Shown: positions 8,571 to 17,560, counted from the stretch's first letter. The stretch is DNA of 64,000 nucleotides from Streptomyces fagopyri (GCF_009498275.1 NZ_CP045643.1:744001-808000); one strand, 5' to 3'. Made by a program: numbers and translations. Notes: generated by a model from the sequence alone, not told the origin.

Positions 8571-8912
8571 ATGCTCACCTCGATCAAGGAATGCGGCACG
8601 ATCCGTGACCTCCTCGCCGGACACGCTCTCCAGGCCCTCGGCCCGGACGACGCGAGCGCGGTCGCCGCGCACGTGACGACCTGTGGCGGCCCCTGCCGGG
8701 ACGAGTACGACCGTCTCGCGGCCGTGCCCGCCCACCTGTCCCTCCTCCTCGAAGCCCTGGTCTGCGAACGAGACGCGAACAGGCGGACGCGCGTCGCCGA
8801 CCGTCGCGAATGCGCCCACGTGCCGATCCGCCGGCGCAACCCGGCGCGCGCGGCCGTGACCAGGCGGCTCACGCTGGCCCAGTGGGTCAGCCGCACCGCC
8901 TGCGTCCGGTGA
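8571..8912 (+). CDS. small zinc-finger anti-sigma-like protein (putative)
   Basis: This 113-residue soluble protein has an N-terminal segment like the zinc-binding anti-sigma (ZAS) domain: IRDLLAGHALQALGPDDASAVAAHV, with His34, Cys38 and Cys42. The spacing is HX3CX3C instead of the canonical HX3CX2C, so metal binding is uncertain. The rest is Arg-rich, with no transmembrane helix and no catalytic motif. The start is set by an AGAAAGGA element 10 bp upstream. No sigma factor gene is nearby, so it is an orphan; it could also be a decayed anti-sigma factor. Confidence 0.6.
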   Translation: MLTSIKECGTIRDLLAGHALQALGPDDASAVAAHVTTCGGPCRDEYDRLAAVPAHLSLLLEALVCERDANRRTRVADRRECAHVPIRRRNPARAAVTRRLTLAQWVSRTACVR

Positions 8913-9139
8913 CCACGCCTGGCGACGGCGGTGACCTCGCCACCCACCGCCGGTCGGCGGCAGCGCGTCCGCACCCGCGCGCGGCGGCGTCAGTGGCATC
9001 GCCTGTCGCGCGGGCCGGACGGCTGGGTGTGCCGGCCGCGGGCAAGCTCGGACCGGTGCGGTGACCGGGTACGGTCGCAGCCCGGCCATCACCCTTCGAA
9101 CTGCTGGGTCCTATGGTGAGACCCTCGTATGCTGGGCCC

Positions 9140-9637
9140 ATGAGGCGGACATCCTTTGCGAACTGGCCGTGCTCCATCGCGCGCACGATGGATCTGCTCG
9201 GCGACTGGTGGACGCCCTTGGTCCTGCGGGAGGCGTTCTACGGGATCAAGCGGTTCGACGATTTCCAGCAGGAGCTGGGTATCGCCCGCAACACCCTGAC
9301 CGCCCGGTTGCGGCGGCTGGTGGACGAGGGCCTCATGGAGAAGCGGGCCTACCAGCACGAACCGGTGCGCTACGACTACGTCCTCACCGACATGGGTCGC
9401 GACTTCTTCGGTGTGCTGGCGGCCATGAACAGCTGGGGCGACCGCTGGCTCAGCGGTGAGCAGGGACCACCGGTGGTCTTCCACCACGACGTCTGTGGGC
9501 ACGAGAGCGCCGCCGAGGTGGTCTGCGCCGACTGCGGGGAACCCATGACGGCGGACGACACCCACCCCCGCCTCGGCCCCGGCTACCCCCCGCACCTCGC
9601 CGAACGCCCCGACATCCGGCGACGCTTCACGGCCTGA
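9140..9637 (+). CDS. HxlR-family transcriptional regulator
   Basis: This 165-residue winged-helix regulator shows the HxlR signature CSIARTMDLLGDWWTPLVLREAFYG and FDDFQQELGIARNTLTARLRRLVDEGL (about 10-75). The C-terminal part contains a small Cys/His cluster (HDVCGHE...VCADCGE) like a zinc ribbon, common in actinobacterial members. I chose MRRTSFANWPCS over an ATG nine codons upstream because most family members begin there. A TATGCT hexamer lies just upstream of the ATG, so the transcript may have little or no leader. It precedes an SRPBCC/luciferase-like pair that is its likely target. Confidence 0.92.
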   Translation: MRRTSFANWPCSIARTMDLLGDWWTPLVLREAFYGIKRFDDFQQELGIARNTLTARLRRLVDEGLMEKRAYQHEPVRYDYVLTDMGRDFFGVLAAMNSWGDRWLSGEQGPPVVFHHDVCGHESAAEVVCADCGEPMTADDTHPRLGPGYPPHLAERPDIRRRFTA

Positions 9638-9711
9638 CCGGCTCCCCGGACACCCGCGTCCGACCACCCGAAGTCTCCGTCTCCCACCCCGCAAAGCGGG
9701 TCCGCTCTTCC

Positions 9712-9717
9712 TTGACA
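9712..9717 (+). promoter_or_regulatory. possible -35 element of the SRPBCC/LLM operon
   Basis: A perfect TTGACA lies 86 bp upstream of the SRPBCC start. No good -10 hexamer follows at 17-18 bp (AACTCT is the best), so the promoter may need an activator or lie elsewhere. Confidence 0.35.
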
Positions 9718-9802
9718 GGTGAGTCTATCTACGCAACTCTCAAGCTCAGGGCCCCTTCGGGGGAGAATTTCGGCGGAAACCGAGAGGAAGGCCGAGCGAG
9801 CC

Positions 9803-10327
9803 ATGGAGTGGACGGGCGCGCGCTACGCGGACAGGCCGACGGTCGAGGCCCGGACCCGGATCGAGGCCCCGCCCCGGCGGGTGTGGGAGCTGGTCTCCGA
9901 CATCCATCTCATGCCGAGGCTCAGCGCCGAACTGCAGTCGGTCCACTGGCTGGGCGAGGTCACGGCCCCCGCCCTGGGCGCCCGGTTCACCGGCCGCAGC
10001 AGGCACGAGTCGCTCGGCGAGTGGGAGACCACTTCGTACGTCGTGGAGTACGAGGAGGACCACGTGTTCGCCTGGGCGGTCGCGAATCCGCAACTCCCCA
10101 GCTCCGTCTGGCGGTTCACTCTTGAGGCCGCGAACACCGGTACCGAACTGACCCAGTGGATGCAGATGGGCCCCGGCCGTTCGGGGCTGTCCTTCGCGAT
10201 CGACCGGATGCCGGACAAGGAACAGAAGATCGTGTTCGTACGGCTGCGGGAGTTCGAGCGGAGCATGGCCGGCACGGTCGACGCCATCAAGAAGCTGGCC
10301 GAGGACACGGAAGGGGCCGGTGCGTGA
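9803..10327 (+). CDS. SRPBCC-family protein (polyketide cyclase/START-like fold)
   Basis: This 174-residue protein matches the SRPBCC helix-grip fold: VEARTRIEAPPRRVWELVSDIHLMPRLS at the N-terminus, GARFTGRSRH in the middle, and a long C-terminal helix containing REFERSMAGTVDAIKKLAE. Such proteins bind hydrophobic ligands, and some act as cyclases or hydrolases. The start at MEWTGARY is favoured by a GAGGAAGG element and by the family's usual length. Its stop overlaps the start of the following oxidoreductase (TGATG), so the two products are probably made together and act on the same substrate. Confidence 0.85.
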   Translation: MEWTGARYADRPTVEARTRIEAPPRRVWELVSDIHLMPRLSAELQSVHWLGEVTAPALGARFTGRSRHESLGEWETTSYVVEYEEDHVFAWAVANPQLPSSVWRFTLEAANTGTELTQWMQMGPGRSGLSFAIDRMPDKEQKIVFVRLREFERSMAGTVDAIKKLAEDTEGAGA

Positions 10328-11391
10328 TGCGTACGGCTACGACGATCGAGGCATCGACCGGCCGCTGGAGCGAGACCGTCGACTTCGTGGTGGAGGCCGA
10401 GAAGCTCGGCATGGACATCTGCTGGGTGGCGGAGGCCTGGGGTTCCGAGGCCCCCTCCCCACTGGGCTACCTGGCCGCGCGTACCGAGCGGATGCTGCTC
10501 GGCTCCGGGATCATCCAGCTCGCGACCCGGACCCCGACCGCCATCGCCCGTGCGGCCATCACGCTCTCCGCCATCTCCGAGGGGCGCTTCCTCCTCGGCC
10601 TCGGCTCCTCCGGCCCCCAGGTGATCGAGGGCCTGCACGGTGTTCCGTTCGCGCGTCCCCTGTCGCGGATGCGGGAGACGGTGGACATCGTCCGGCAGGC
10701 GGTGGCGGGCGAGAAAATCGCCTACGAGGGACGGGAGTTCACCATTCCGCTCCCGGGCGGCGGGGCGCGGCCCATGCGGATGTCGATGCGCGCCGAATAC
10801 GACCTGCCCGTCTATCTGGCCACCCTGTCGCCGAAGATGCTGAAACTCACCGGGGAAGTGGCGGACGGCTGGCTCGGAACGAGTTTCGTCCCGGAGGGCG
10901 CCAAGGAGGCCTACTTCGACCACCTGGACGCGGGACTCGCCGCCGGTGGACGTACGCGGTCGAGCCTCGATGTCTGCCAGGGCGCCGAGGTGGCCTTCGC
11001 CGAGGACGAGGACGCGCTGCGCGCGATGGTGGCCGGCCGGAAGAAGGAACTCGCCTTCAGCCTGGGCGGGATGGGTTCCGCGACCACGAACTTCTACAAC
11101 GATGCCTACAGCAGGCAGGGTTGGGCGGAGATCGCCGCGGAGGTCCACGGGCGCTGGCAAGCCGGTGACCGGGACGGCGCGGCGGGCCTCGTCACGGACG
11201 AGATGGTGCTCGGTACGACGCTGATCGGCACCGAGGACATGGTGCGTGAGCGGCTCCGCGTCTGGCGCGCCGCCGGTGTCGACACCGTCCGCTTCTACCC
11301 CGCCGGGGACACGCTCGACGCCCGGCTCACCACGCTGGGCAGGGCACTCGACCTCGTACGCCACGTGGAGGCCGACCGCGTGAACGGGTGA
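10327..11391 (+). CDS. luciferase-like (LLM class) F420/FMN-dependent oxidoreductase
   Basis: This 354-residue TIM-barrel flavoenzyme belongs to the bacterial luciferase-like family. Typical segments are FVVEAEKLGMDICWVAEAWGSE near the N-terminus, LGSGIIQLATRTP, GRFLLGLGSSGPQVIEG, and DLPVYLATLSPKMLKLTGEVADGWLG, as in F420-dependent enzymes of the MSMEG/MER type. Translation is coupled to the SRPBCC gene by a one-base overlap; a GTG one codon earlier is an alternative start. The substrate is unknown. The HxlR regulator upstream suggests that a small aromatic or reactive compound induces the operon. Confidence 0.92.
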   Translation: MRTATTIEASTGRWSETVDFVVEAEKLGMDICWVAEAWGSEAPSPLGYLAARTERMLLGSGIIQLATRTPTAIARAAITLSAISEGRFLLGLGSSGPQVIEGLHGVPFARPLSRMRETVDIVRQAVAGEKIAYEGREFTIPLPGGGARPMRMSMRAEYDLPVYLATLSPKMLKLTGEVADGWLGTSFVPEGAKEAYFDHLDAGLAAGGRTRSSLDVCQGAEVAFAEDEDALRAMVAGRKKELAFSLGGMGSATTNFYNDAYSRQGWAEIAAEVHGRWQAGDRDGAAGLVTDEMVLGTTLIGTEDMVRERLRVWRAAGVDTVRFYPAGDTLDARLTTLGRALDLVRHVEADRVNG

Positions 11392-11721
11392 CGGATGTCC
11401 GGCTGAACGGCCGGCGAATGCCCCCCCCCGGTCTCCACTGGTGCCCCTGGACCGGGTCGGCTCACCGCCGAGGTGTCCGCGCCGCAGAACTCCCCGTCAC
11501 GCGCGACAGGTCCGGCCGTCCCACCGCGGGGCGGCCGGACCCGTCGCGTTCGGCGGCGCCACCGAAGCGCCTCTGGACGCACGGGGCCCGGCCGCGGGCG
11601 TCAACACGCCGGAGAACCATGCCACCGGCGCGCGGGATCCCGGAGTCGTCGTCTCAACACCCGTCCGCGTTCCGCCGGTTCGGTGCACCGGTCCGCGAGG
11701 GTCGGCGCCTCGGCGCCGCGG
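11392..11721. other. intergenic spacer between convergent genes
   Basis: I see no gene. Only a short GGCGCC-tc-GGCGCC inverted repeat close to the end of the next gene is visible as a possible weak terminator. Confidence 0.5.
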
Positions 11722-12807
11722 CTACTTGAGGTCGGCGTCGGTGTAGTAGCCGGTCGCGACCAGGGCGACCTCGTAGTTGGACTTGTCGACGCTCGTCGGC
11801 TGCAGCAGATAGGCCGGCACGGCCTTGGCGCCGTTGTCGTACGTCCGGGTGTCGTTGACCCTCACCTGCTGGTGGGTGAGTACGGCGTCGACCATGGTCG
11901 ACGTGACGTCCGCCAGTTCACGCGTGTCCTTGTAGACGGTCTGCGACTGGCCGCCCGCGATGATCGACTTCACCGAGGCGAGTTCGGCGTCCTGGCCGGT
12001 GATGACCGGCAGGGGCTTGGCCGCGGACCCGTAGCCGGCCGCCTTCAGCGCGCCCAGGATGCCGATGGAGATGCCGTCGTACGGCGACAGGACCGCGTCG
12101 ACCGTCTTGGCCCCGTACCACTGGGCGAGGACGCTGTCCATGCGCTTCTTCGCGGTGGCCCCGTCCCAGCGCAGGGTCGTCACGTCGGCCAGGTCGGTCT
12201 GACCGGACCGGACGACGAGTTGCTTGTTGTCCAGGTACGGCTTCAGGAGGTGCATCGCGCCGTCGAAGAAGTACTTGGTGTTGTTGTCGTCGGGGGAACC
12301 GGCGAAGAGCTCGATGTTGAACGGCCCCTTGCCGTCCTCCAGGCCGAGCTTGTCGACTATGTAGCGGGCCTGGAGCCGGCCGACCTGCTCGTTGTCGAAG
12401 GAGGCGTAGTAGTCGACGTTCTTGGTGCCGAGAATGAGCCGGTCGTAGGAGATCACCGGGATCTTGGCGGCGGCCGCCTGCTGGAGCACGTTGTTCAGCG
12501 ACTTGTTGTCGATGGCCGCGATGATCAGTGCGCTGACGCCCTGCGTGATCAGCTCCTGGATCTGCGAGACCTGGGTCTTCGGGTCGTCGTTGCCGTAGAC
12601 CAGCTTCGTCTTGTACCCCTTGGCCTTCAGGTCCGTGACGACGTTCTTGCCGTCGGCGATCCAGCGCTCGGAGGCCTGCGTCGGCATCGCGATGCCGATC
12701 GTGCCGCCCTCGGGGGTGTCCTTGCTGTCCTTGCCACAGGCCGACAGGGTGAGAGCGACGGAAACAGCACCGGCGAGGGCGGCGAGGGCGGCTCTTCGGT
12801 TGCGCAT
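11722..12807 (-). CDS. sugar ABC transporter substrate-binding lipoprotein (ChvE/XylF-like), orphan
   Basis: This 361-residue protein is a periplasmic-binding-protein type 1 sugar receptor. It has a lipoprotein signal ending LTLSAC (Cys24), then two Rossmann-like lobes with IGIAMPTQASERWIADG, GVSALIIAAID, VISYDRLI, and later DAVLSPYDGISIGILGAL and PVITGQDAE. These are hallmarks of the ChvE/multiple-monosaccharide group. AAGGA sits 9 bp before the ATG. Unusually, no ATPase or permease gene follows on this strand, and the 2.1 kb upstream is gene-poor, so it either borrows another transporter or is left over from a lost operon. Confidence 0.93.
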   Translation of the reverse strand: MRNRRAALAALAGAVSVALTLSACGKDSKDTPEGGTIGIAMPTQASERWIADGKNVVTDLKAKGYKTKLVYGNDDPKTQVSQIQELITQGVSALIIAAIDNKSLNNVLQQAAAAKIPVISYDRLILGTKNVDYYASFDNEQVGRLQARYIVDKLGLEDGKGPFNIELFAGSPDDNNTKYFFDGAMHLLKPYLDNKQLVVRSGQTDLADVTTLRWDGATAKKRMDSVLAQWYGAKTVDAVLSPYDGISIGILGALKAAGYGSAAKPLPVITGQDAELASVKSIIAGGQSQTVYKDTRELADVTSTMVDAVLTHQQVRVNDTRTYDNGAKAVPAYLLQPTSVDKSNYEVALVATGYYTDADLK

Positions 12808-13365
12808 GATGATCGATCCTTGTTCTTCTCGTCGTTGAGGAGATGACGGGGTATCAGATGACTACGGGAAGGTACTGGGGGCCGGGCGGATACGGCCGAC
12901 CGCGCCGTGTCCCGGCCCAGATCTCACAGTTGGGCCACAGGGCGAGATCCGTGGCTACCGGGTCAGCCCGGTCCTCGGTCGGAGCGGCACACTGCGGCGG
13001 ACCGGCCCGGCGACCTCGTGGATCCGCCCGTGGCAGCCGAGGTCCTCGAAGGCCCTGGCGCGCATCACCACGGGAGTGGACCCGACGTCTCTCGACGAGA
13101 CGGCCGCCGGCCAGGTCGCTCGGCACATGTACCGGGATTGGTGCTCAGGAGCCTCCGTGTCTCGCAGATTGCCGCTCGGTGCGTCGGCGTCACCCAGCAC
13201 CGCCAAAGGCCTGCCGACCTCGGCGATCCCTGTGTTGGTGTACACCTCGACGCGTGTCGGCCCACGCCACGGCATACCCACCGGGCGTGCGCCAACTCCG
13301 TTGATGCGCACGACGGTTGCCTTTCACCGTTCGAAATCTCGCCACGCATTCGGAACGTTGGCGTG

Positions 13366-13395
13366 ACACTAGGTAGCGAAGATGCGGAGTGTCAA
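13366..13395 (-). promoter_or_regulatory. sigma-70-type promoter reading leftward
   Basis: On the minus strand TTGACA (13395-13390) is followed after 18 bp by TAGTGT (13371-13366), a good vegetative-type promoter. No intact gene follows for about 550 bp; the first is the orphan sugar-binding protein, which it may drive. Confidence 0.5.
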
Positions 13396-14868
13396 CGGGG
13401 CAAACAGGTAACGGTCCCGGAAACGCCCCGGACATCACCTTTGACCTCGGGAGGAACCTTTGCGGTGGCCTCCGCCGGGCTCCCTCACACCAGCGTTAAC
13501 GGAACTCGGCGCGCGCCCGCGTGGTCCGGATCGGCCGGCGGTACCTCCCCGTCCGTGACGAGCGAGCCGTGGACGTGCCGGGCGCCCCGCTCGGTGCGCG
13601 TGCCCCTGCCGATCAGGCCGGTCACGGTGTCGCGCCGGTCCAGGACGAGCCGCTGACCCAGGTGGTGGTCCGTGTGGTGGTCATGGACGGTGTCGGCCGA
13701 CGTCTTCGCGATGCCGCGCACTTGGCAGTCACCTTCGGATCCGTTCCGGGCGATCCCTCTTTCGGTGTCCGGCGGACCCGGCGCGGACGCTATGATCCGT
13801 GATCACGCGACCACGATCCGCGTCGGACACCAGTACGTCGTGAAGCCTCGGCCTGCACGTTCCACACCTCGTTGCCACATGATCCTGGGGAGAGACCATG
13901 GGACAGGGGATGACCGGCGACCGCACCCGCGGCGTGGACATCTGTACGGCCGACGGGCCTCGGCCCCCGACCCACACGCCCGCCACTCTCCTCGGCCCGG
14001 CCGGCAGCACCAACGGGCCCGCCCCGTTCCGTCGCCACTCCACTCGGACCGTGGTGCTCGGCGGCCCCTGAACTGTTCGGTGATTGCGGCCACTTGGACG
14101 CCGGCGGCCTCTGTGGCGTGTCCTCACGGCGCACGGCCGACCCCCGGGTGCGGAATGAACGTACCGTCGCTCTCGTCGGTCCTCGGTCGACGGTGGAGCG
14201 GGGGCGCTCCCCGCTGCGGACAGCCGTTCCGTCCGCGGCCGAGGCTGCCCCGGACGCTCCACGGAGAACGGACGCGACCTGCCCGGGAGACGGGGAAGCC
14301 GGTCGCGGTGGACCGTTCGGACAGGTTGCCGCCGACCGACGGTCGAGTCCGTCGCCGTGGTCCAGCGGCGCGAGGTGGGCCGCCCCGCGGAAGGGCAGCC
14401 GGCCGGGGCGCGGTCGGTGCGAGCGGTGCAGTGTGCGGGACACCGTGGCGTAGTGGGGCAGGGGCCCCGCGACAGGCAGCGTTCGCGTCAAGGAACGCCG
14501 TCCGATGCGTGGTCCCGCCGTACCGGCCGGAAGACCTCCTGCCGGACGTACTCGACCCTTCGGCCGGCATCTCAAGTGGACCCGGCTGCCGCGCCGTTGA
14601 GACAGCGGGGAACGGGCCCGGCGTGAAGGCGGGACGGACGTCGCCCGTCAGGTCGCCGGCCGCCTGATGCCGACACGGGCCGCTCGTCGGCCCTCAGGAG
14701 CAGGCGCCGCCATCTCGCGCCCACCGAGTGCGCCGACCGCCGTTGTGGCCGTCCGGTCGCCCGGGATCGCCGCCCCTCCTCCCTCGCTGTCGCCGTCGTC
14801 GCCCGCACGCCACCGGGAAGGCGTCCGAGCCGTCCGCCAGTCTCCCGAGCCGTGGATTCCGGGAGAAC

Positions 14869-14909
14869 ACGCAGAGGGCCCCCGGACGGTTCCGGTGGGC
14901 CCTCTGCGT
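14869..14909 (-). terminator. strong hairpin terminator after cbtA
   Basis: Thirteen bases (ACGCAGAGGGCCC) pair perfectly with GGGCCCTCTGCGT, and an inner CCGGA-cggt-TCCGG stem extends the hairpin with a one-base bulge. It lies 59 bp beyond the stop of cbtA. Confidence 0.85.
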
Positions 14910-14967
14910 GTGATCGACGACCGGTGTCTCAGCCGTCTTCTCGGTGCGTCACCTCTGCGGGAACGCG

Positions 14968-15726
14968 TCAGTTCGTTACGGGAGTCGCTCCCGCCGCCAC
15001 GGCCGCCGCCGGTCGCGGCGCCAGCAGTCGCTGCGCCAACTCACCGAAGACCAGACCGAATCCGGTCCACAGGGTGAGCTGGATGGCGAGGGCCGAGGTA
15101 CGGAATCGCCACAGCAACGTGGCCGGGAAGTCCTTGGGGACCTCGTTGATGACCGGAAGGAACTCGTAGGCGATTCCGATCACGAGAGCGAAGAAGACGA
15201 CCGCGGCGACGGTCCCGTACCAGGTGCCCCAACGGGGTGCGAGCCGCTTGCCGATGATCACGGCGGCGATCGCGAGAAGCACACTGAGCACCATCATCAG
15301 GAAGTACAGCGTCGTGCGCTTGCCGATGGTGTCGGGATCGCCGACGGACGGCGGGTTGGCCGGGTACTTCAGGAACGGCACGACGTAGACCGCGAGCAGG
15401 GCGCAGCCGGACAGCAGCAGCGCGGTCGCGCGCGGGCTGAAGCGGCCGACCCGGCCGAGCGCGAAGCAGTACGCGAGGGCGGCGATTCCGCCGAAGGCCA
15501 CGCCGTAGATCAGCACGCCGGTGGCGAGGCCGCCGGTGGACTGAAGGCTACGGCTGACGATCTCGACCTCGTGCCCGTGTGCCGGGGCGTGGGCCTCTTC
15601 GAATCCGATGGCGTCGTCGACACTGGGCTCGCCCAGGAAGTAGGCGACGACGAGGGCCAGCACACCGGCGGCGAGACCGGCGAGCATGCCCCGCACGAGA
15701 AGATTTCTGACAGTTGCGGAGTTCAT
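14968..15726 (-). CDS. cbtA: CbtA-family cobalt transporter subunit
   Basis: This 252-residue membrane protein has five to six transmembrane helices and matches CbtA: LLVRGMLAGLAAGVLALVVAYFLGEP at the N-terminus, then EEAHAPAHGHEVEIVSRSLQ with a His-rich loop, and paired glycine-rich helices to the C-terminus. It is predicted to take up cobalt for cobalamin synthesis together with CbtB, whose gene ends 19 bp upstream. The ATG at MNSATVRN is chosen because upstream in-frame sequence lies inside cbtB. Expression is governed by the cobalamin riboswitch in front of cbtB. Confidence 0.92.
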   Translation of the reverse strand: MNSATVRNLLVRGMLAGLAAGVLALVVAYFLGEPSVDDAIGFEEAHAPAHGHEVEIVSRSLQSTGGLATGVLIYGVAFGGIAALAYCFALGRVGRFSPRATALLLSGCALLAVYVVPFLKYPANPPSVGDPDTIGKRTTLYFLMMVLSVLLAIAAVIIGKRLAPRWGTWYGTVAAVVFFALVIGIAYEFLPVINEVPKDFPATLLWRFRTSALAIQLTLWTGFGLVFGELAQRLLAPRPAAAVAAGATPVTN

Positions 15727-15745
15727 GGGTGCGCGGTGCCCCTCG

Positions 15746-15961
15746 TCAGTGGCAGGGGAAGCCGAGGAGGTGGCGGGCATCGTGCACCCACTCGTGGACG
15801 TCCTCGCCGGAGACGACGGCGGTGGCGCCCTGCTCGGCACCGACGAAATAGAGCAGGACCAGCATCAGGATGCCGAAGAAGACCGCCCAGGGGACGATCG
15901 TGCCGATCGGCAGCTTGGCGGGGATCGGGGTGGCTGTCGGCGGAGCGACGGTCTGCGCCAT
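15746..15961 (-). CDS. cbtB: CbtB-family cobalt transporter subunit
   Basis: This 71-residue protein is the small CbtB subunit. It has a Pro-rich N-terminus, a single transmembrane helix IVPWAVFFGILMLVLLYFVGAEQ (about 23-45), and the characteristic C-terminal metal-binding tail HEWVHDARHLLGFPCH rich in His. A GAGGAGG site stands 8 bp before the ATG. It is the first gene of the cbtB-cbtA operon, directly downstream of the cobalamin riboswitch. Confidence 0.94.
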   Translation of the reverse strand: MAQTVAPPTATPIPAKLPIGTIVPWAVFFGILMLVLLYFVGAEQGATAVVSGEDVHEWVHDARHLLGFPCH

Positions 15962-15994
15962 GGCAGGACCTCCTCGGGAGTTCGCGTCCCATCT

Positions 15995-16125
15995 CGGTGG
16001 TGCACAGGACGACAGCTGCGGGTCTGACTTGAGAGACCCCCCGAGGAGGGGGTCTCGTTCACAGTGGCGCGACCGTGCCGGATTTCCACCGGCTTCCGCC
16101 ATGCCGTCGTCGATATCGCACTGAC
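15995..16125 (-). promoter_or_regulatory. cobalamin (adenosylcobalamin) riboswitch controlling cbtB-cbtA
   Basis: On the minus strand the leader contains GCCGGTGGAAATCCGGC, then GGTCGCGCCACTGT, a GAGACCCCC-type hairpin, and AGTCAGACCCGCAGCTGTC. These are the core and B12-box elements of cobalamin riboswitches, in the compact form common in front of actinobacterial cbtB genes. High cobalamin is expected to switch the cobalt importer off. The exact ends are approximate. Confidence 0.88.
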
Positions 16126-16214
16126 CGTACCGCGTGTCGGGTTCATGGCCAAGACCGTCCCAGCCGTCGTGATCTTCATCTCGCCGGGCAGGGCGGGCGG
16201 CCGTGACCTGTGGG

Positions 16215-16460
16215 TCAGCGGTGGATGAAGCGGGCCCGCGCCTCGTCGCCGGGGGCGCTCGTGCGCTCCTTCTCGTCGATGGCCGCGACGACCTCGTTCA
16301 AGTCGCCGAGTTCCAGGGCGTCGAGGACGTGGAGGGCGGCCGGCACCCGCGGGGAGAGGACGACTTGGACGCGGCCGCGTATCCGATCGGCCGTCATGAC
16401 CGGGTTGGCGGCCGTGGCTGCGCCCATGTGCCCGATCCCACCGACCGCGACGGCGCTCAC
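16215..16460 (-). pseudogene. mmsB: truncated mmsB (3-hydroxyisobutyrate dehydrogenase) remnant
   Basis: This frame begins with a GTG overlapping the hydrolase stop by 4 bp and encodes VAVGGIGHMGAATAANPV, the NAD-binding start of 3-hydroxyisobutyrate dehydrogenase (normally GxGxMGxxMAxNL). After about 25 residues the similarity ends, and only 81 residues remain where the enzyme needs about 290, so the catalytic Lys region is absent. The remaining part (LHVLDALELGDLNEVVAAI) is not recognisable. I read it as an internal deletion in the last gene of a valine-degradation operon. A short expressed protein cannot be excluded. Confidence 0.7.
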
Positions 16461-17560
16461 CAGGGAGCCTCGGGGGTGATGTCGGATGCGGCGAGGCCGA
16501 GTTCGCGCTCGCCGAGCGGGGTGAAGAAGCGTGCGACGTCCGCGTCGGTGACCTCGGCGAGCGTCGGTGGTGACCAGCGCGGGTCGCGGTCCTTGTCGAT
16601 GACCTGGGCCCGGATGCCCTCCACGAGGTCCGGTTCGGTGAGCGCCGCGCAGGAGACGCGGTACTCCTGGTCCAGGACCTTCTCCAGTGAGCCGAGCCCG
16701 CGGGCCGCACGCATCGCGGCGAGGGTGACCTTGAGCGCGGTGGGCGACTTGGCGAGCAGGGTCTCCGCGGCCTGCTTGGCACCACTGTCCCCGTGGTCCA
16801 GCAGGCGGCCGATGATCTCCTCGACGGTGGCGGCGGAGTAACAGGCGTCGATCCATCCCCGTGCTTCCGCGAGCTCTCCGGGCGGCGCGGGCCTGACATG
16901 TCGGCCCAGCACCTCCCGTACCGGTGCGTGAGCGAGGTCCTGGACCAGGCGTGGCAGGGACCCGGACGGCACGTAGTGGTCGGACAGCCCGCACAGCTGG
17001 GCGTCGCCCGCGCCCACCGCGGTTCCCGTCAGCGCGAGGTGCGTGCCGAGTTGGCCGGGCGCGAGGGCGAGGAGGTAGGTGCCGCCCACGTCCGGGACGA
17101 AGCCGATACCCGTCTCGGGCATCGCGATGCGGGAACGCTCACCGGCGATCCGTACGCTGCCGTGGGCCGAGACGCCGACGCCGCCGCCCATCACGATGCC
17201 GTCCATCACGGCGACATACGGCTTCGGGTAGCGGGCGATACGGGCGTTGAGCCGGTACTCGTCGCGCCAGAAGGCCGCCGACGCCGTGCCGTCCCCGTTC
17301 TTGGCGTCGTCATGGATCGCGCGGATGTCGCCGCCCGCGCACAGGCCCCGCTCCCCCGCGCCGGTCACGACGACGGTCTCCACGGCCGGGTCGTGTTCCC
17401 ACACCGTCAGCGCGGCGTCGATACGGCGGACCATGGCATGGGTGAGCGCGTTGAGCGCCCGGGGGCGGTTGAGGGTGAGGTACGCGGCACGCCCCTCGGT
17501 GCGCAGGAGCACGGAGTCGTCGGCGCCGGTGACCGCCCCGGCGTCATGGGCGCCGGTCAT
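16457..17560 (-). CDS. 3-hydroxyisobutyryl-CoA hydrolase / enoyl-CoA hydratase family protein
   Basis: This 367-residue crotonase-fold enzyme is of the longer ECH_2 type that hydrolyses 3-hydroxyisobutyryl-CoA in valine catabolism. Diagnostic segments are LTLNRPRALNALTHAMV, RGLCAGGDIRAIHDDA (oxyanion hole), GIVMGGGVGVSAHGSVRIA and PETGIGFVPDVGGTYLL. The extra C-terminal region of about 110 residues fits the hydrolase and not a simple hydratase. It overlaps by 4 bp with an acyl-CoA dehydrogenase remnant upstream and with an mmsB remnant downstream. It therefore appears to be the only intact gene of a former three-gene valine operon. Confidence 0.9.
   Translation of the reverse strand: MTGAHDAGAVTGADDSVLLRTEGRAAYLTLNRPRALNALTHAMVRRIDAALTVWEHDPAVETVVVTGAGERGLCAGGDIRAIHDDAKNGDGTASAAFWRDEYRLNARIARYPKPYVAVMDGIVMGGGVGVSAHGSVRIAGERSRIAMPETGIGFVPDVGGTYLLALAPGQLGTHLALTGTAVGAGDAQLCGLSDHYVPSGSLPRLVQDLAHAPVREVLGRHVRPAPPGELAEARGWIDACYSAATVEEIIGRLLDHGDSGAKQAAETLLAKSPTALKVTLAAMRAARGLGSLEKVLDQEYRVSCAALTEPDLVEGIRAQVIDKDRDPRWSPPTLAEVTDADVARFFTPLGERELGLAASDITPEAPW

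Larger units (their letters stand above)
12808..14967. other. 2.1-kb gene-poor region
   Basis: No gene is supported over this unusually long stretch. All frames give Arg/Pro-rich low-quality translations. A minus-strand frame at 12955-13311 has a start and a promoter in front of it but no recognisable domain, and could be a decayed gene. The region between 13800 and 14860 shows nothing beyond GC-rich sequence. Confidence 0.55.

Noticed and set aside
12955..13311. Minus-strand frame of 118 codons with a promoter in front
   Set aside because: No ribosome binding site at proper distance, no domain recognised, and the coding character is weak; kept only as a possible decayed gene.
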